From contig NZ_SJPF01000002.1 of the NCBI RefSeq assembly GCF_007859755.1, forward strand, positions 515,729 through 579,728: a stretch of 64,000 nucleotides of DNA, given 5' to 3'. The position numbers and the translations under genes are program-made. This DNA comes from Blastopirellula retiformator. Lineage in GTDB: Bacteria; Planctomycetota; Planctomycetia; Pirellulales; Pirellulaceae. Below are positions 61,922 through 64,000 of this stretch, in pieces (position 1 is the first letter of the stretch; the number at the start of each line of letters is the position of its first letter). The notes under the pieces were generated by a model that was given only the letters and a program-made list of their open reading frames with translations, did not search any database and was not told where the DNA came from.

Positions 61922-63108
61922 ATTCGGATGAAACGATCGTCAAAGCCAAGCCGCTTCACTTCGTCAATTGAATCGAAAAACCGCTCTCGCCAATGCCGTA
62001 AGGTCGTCGCATAGTGGGGCGAAATGTCTTCTACGCAGTCGAGACGCAAGTTGGACGTCCGCCCAATCGAGGCCTGCATCGCCGCAACCGACGGCAGAAA
62101 GCCCCCAGGAAAGATGTACGCCTGGATAAAATCGATGCCGCGGCGATACGCGTCGTACCGCTCTTCCGGCATCACGATCGCCTGCAATACCAACCGTCCG
62201 CCCGGCTTCAACAGTCGGGCACACTGGCGGAAGTAGTCGTCCAGGTATTTCTCGCCGACCGCTTCGACCATTTCGATCGAGACGATCTTGTCGTATTGCC
62301 CTTCCAGGTCACGATAGTCGGCGCTGAGCAGCTGAATCTGATCGGCGACGCCGGCCGCTTGAAATCGTTCTTGCGACTTCTCGTATTGCATTTGCGAGAT
62401 CGTCGTCGTGGTGATGTCGCGGACGCCGCGCTCGGCGGCATGCAGCGCGAAACCGCCCCAGCCGGCGCCAATCTCCAGCAACCGATCGCTCGGCTGCAGG
62501 TCAAGCTTGTCGGCGATCCGCCGCAACTTGGCCACCGAGGCCTCCTCCAATGTCATCGCTTCGTGTTCAAAGATGGCGGACGAATACATCCAGGTATCGT
62601 CCAGGAACAGCGAGAAGAACTCGTTACTCAGATCATAGTGAGCGGCGATATGGCGGCGACTGCCATCCCGAGTGTTACCGTCGAAGAAGCTCAGCACGCG
62701 TCGCGCCAGTTTCGCTACCGACGCCAAGCCCGAGTCGGCGTCGTTGGTCCTTTCCATGTTCCGACATAAGATCTGCAATAGCGCCGTCAGGTCGTCGCTG
62801 CGCCATTCTCCCTGCAGATACGACTCGGCGATGCCGACGCTACCGCCGGTCGCCAGGCGAGAGAAGAAACGATCGTCACTGACCGTCCAGGCGGCCTGCA
62901 GTTGATCAGGCGTCCGCTCTCCACAGTCCAACGTGCGGCTGGCGTCGGCGTATCGGATCTCTCCACCGACCACTTCTTCCAGCCACCGCAACAATTTCCG
63001 CCGCGACAGTTGCTGCAACCAGGTTCGGCGCACCGTCGCCATCGGCCGAGCTTCGGCGGCGATCGGGTCGGCTTGCGGATCAGAAGCGAGGAGCGTACTA
63101 GATGTCAT
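61831..63108 (-). CDS. cyclopropane-fatty-acyl-phospholipid synthase (CFA-like)
   Basis: A 425-residue CFA-synthase family protein. Family blocks: GIAESYLQGEWRSDDL, HYDLSNEFFSLFLDDTWMYSSAIF, SAM site LLEIGAGWGGFALHAAERG, SIEMVEAVGEKYLDDYF, FIQAYIFPGGFLPSV and HYATTLRHWRERF. It adds a methylene bridge (or methyl) from SAM to unsaturated acyl chains of membrane lipids. ATG at 63108 follows the DUF1365 gene by 18 bases. Confidence 0.93.
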   Translation of the reverse strand: MTSSTLLASDPQADPIAAEARPMATVRRTWLQQLSRRKLLRWLEEVVGGEIRYADASRTLDCGERTPDQLQAAWTVSDDRFFSRLATGGSVGIAESYLQGEWRSDDLTALLQILCRNMERTNDADSGLASVAKLARRVLSFFDGNTRDGSRRHIAAHYDLSNEFFSLFLDDTWMYSSAIFEHEAMTLEEASVAKLRRIADKLDLQPSDRLLEIGAGWGGFALHAAERGVRDITTTTISQMQYEKSQERFQAAGVADQIQLLSADYRDLEGQYDKIVSIEMVEAVGEKYLDDYFRQCARLLKPGGRLVLQAIVMPEERYDAYRRGIDFIQAYIFPGGFLPSVAAMQASIGRTSNLRLDCVEDISPHYATTLRHWRERFFDSIDEVKRLGFDDRFIRMWEYYLCYCEAAFREKAVRVVQIAWDKPNY

Positions 63109-63126
63109 CGATGTTCCTTCGTGGCG

Positions 63127-63969
63127 TTACGTCGAAAGCGAATCTGCGGCGGTTTCGGGGTGAGTCGACTCAGCGGCGGCTTGAGGGTGGGGATGGTAGG
63201 GAACCTTCTTCCACCAGAGGCGCAGCGCCTGCCAGTAGATCGCGGCCAACATTTGCGCCGACATGAGGGGAAACCAGAGGACCGTCTTCAAAACGTTCGG
63301 CAAGCTTAGCGCGCGTCGCGAAAGGCCCAGCGTTGCGTCAAACGCCTTTTCATCCCCTTGCATGTTTTCCAGGTGAACCGTCAGGCGATCCTCGGGCCGC
63401 GAGACTCGCCAGCGATATTCCATCTCCATCGGCATGAAGGGAGAAACGTGAAAATCCTTCGGGTTGGCGAAGCGTCCGATCCGTCCTTCGCCCGCAAACG
63501 GAATCACATAGCTATACCGCTCGCCCCAGGGCGTGTTGGTCACTTCGGCGACGATGGCGCGTAGGTTTTCCTCGGCGTCATAGCAGTAAAACAGCGAGAT
63601 CGGATTGAAGACGATTCCCAGGCAGCGAATCTGCGTCAGCAGGCGGATCGGTCCATCCAGCGCCAGGCCCAGTTTCTCGTGAACCAAGTCACGCACGCAC
63701 TCGGCCAACGGCCGGTCCGCTGCCCCGAGGTAGTCGGACCGACAGAAGCGAAACAAGCTGTACGGCTGCGTTGACCAGAGTAACGGAAAGCGAAAAACCG
63801 AGTCGACCTCGTCCAAATCGATCGAAAACAAGAACAGAGGTCGACGAAATTGATGCGGAATCGGCGTGAAACGACGATGACGCACGGCGCCGACATACAG
63901 ACAGGAGGCCCGCTCGCGATTGTCCTGCGACCGATCCGTGGCGCGCCTGGTCGCTACTTTTTGAATCAC
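63127..63969 (-). CDS. DUF1365 family protein
   Basis: A 280-residue DUF1365 protein. The diagnostic blocks are CLYVGAVRHRRFTPIPHQF, FLFSIDLDEVD, GIVFNPISLFYCYD, VTNTPWGERYSYVIPF and KDFHVSPFMPMEMEYRW. The biochemical role is not known, but it is nearly always beside CFA-type methyltransferases and an FAD-dependent oxidoreductase. GTG at 63969 overlaps the stop of the upstream gene (GTGA). Confidence 0.93.
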   Translation of the reverse strand: MIQKVATRRATDRSQDNRERASCLYVGAVRHRRFTPIPHQFRRPLFLFSIDLDEVDSVFRFPLLWSTQPYSLFRFCRSDYLGAADRPLAECVRDLVHEKLGLALDGPIRLLTQIRCLGIVFNPISLFYCYDAEENLRAIVAEVTNTPWGERYSYVIPFAGEGRIGRFANPKDFHVSPFMPMEMEYRWRVSRPEDRLTVHLENMQGDEKAFDATLGLSRRALSLPNVLKTVLWFPLMSAQMLAAIYWQALRLWWKKVPYHPHPQAAAESTHPETAADSLST

Positions 63970-64000
63970 GCCCCTTCTCCCGCCAGCGAGGTTTCGGCGT
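63966..64000 (-). CDS. 3' end of an upstream gene, probably an FAD-dependent oxidoreductase (partial)
   Basis: Only the last 11 codons are inside the window (AETSLAGEGA then TGA). The TGA overlaps the GTG start of the DUF1365 gene by four bases, as expected for an operon. The oxidoreductase identity is inferred only from the usual gene order. Confidence 0.4.
   Translation of the reverse strand, partial: AETSLAGEGA

Overview
The window looks like a chromosomal segment of a planctomycete in the Pirellulaceae, most like Blastopirellula or Bremerella. The evidence is family content: paired DUF1552 and DUF1592/cytochrome-c secreted proteins, a YdjY-domain secreted protein, PQQ and NHL propeller lipoprotein-like or secreted proteins, a planctomycete-style type II secretion operon, and GC-rich coding DNA with AT-richer intergenic spacers. 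The assignment is inferred from families, not from a search.

Layout. Positions 1-2.8 kb (minus): YggU/DUF167, YggS and a large unknown protein. 3-5.4 kb: YdjY-domain protein, a palindromic repeat, a small membrane protein and the coproheme decarboxylase HemQ. 5.7-11.2 kb (minus): the PrkA kinase / DUF444 / small protein / SpoVR stress cluster. 11.9-15.5 kb: a lone response regulator, a Gfo/Idh/MocA oxidoreductase and a large secreted protein. 15.8-31.6 kb: a BON-domain protein and a complete minus-strand type II secretion (pseudopilus) operon running gspE-F-G-H-I-J-K-L-M-D plus a lipoprotein. 31.8-34.1 kb: two secreted proteins, one with seven EF-hand loops. 34.7-38.1 kb: a cysteine-paired NHL propeller, then a PhnD-like domain joined to a PQQ propeller across an A9-G-stop junction. 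39.5-43.3 kb: a histidine kinase and an OmpR-type regulator separated by an oppositely oriented OprP-type porin. 44.3-47.6 kb: a bicarbonate-uptake cassette (SbtA with an unusual N-terminal extension, an SbtB-like PII protein, a beta-carbonic anhydrase). 47.8-50.4 kb: ApbE (probable frameshift) and an M28 peptidase. A tRNA-Ser(GCU) follows, then the DUF1552/DUF1592 pair, a small helical protein, a zinc peptidase and a tandem-esterase/SMP-30 protein. The last 4 kb is a lipid-modification operon (DUF1365, two CFA-synthase-like methyltransferases, DUF1295) that continues beyond the window edge.

How genes work together. The secretion operon would export folded proteins such as the many signal-peptide proteins around it, though no substrate is shown here. 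SbtA/SbtB/carbonic anhydrase form a bicarbonate uptake and interconversion module, which is striking in an expected heterotroph. PrkA, DUF444 and SpoVR are a widely co-conserved signalling trio.

Most interesting non-coding signal: a 150-base repeat made of five consecutive hairpins occurs at 34124-34273, 39301-39450 and (as a 100-base version lacking two hairpins) 50999-51098. Every copy lies in the same orientation directly after the end of a protein gene, and the last stem shows G-C / G-U / A-U covariation between copies. A second palindromic element (3915-4031) has one tip reused at the histidine-kinase stop codon. The second standout is the dnaX-like A9-G slippery junction at 36941-36950, which would fuse a PhnD-like domain to a beta-propeller that has no start codon or signal peptide of its own. 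No CRISPR array, rRNA, phage or transposase gene was seen.
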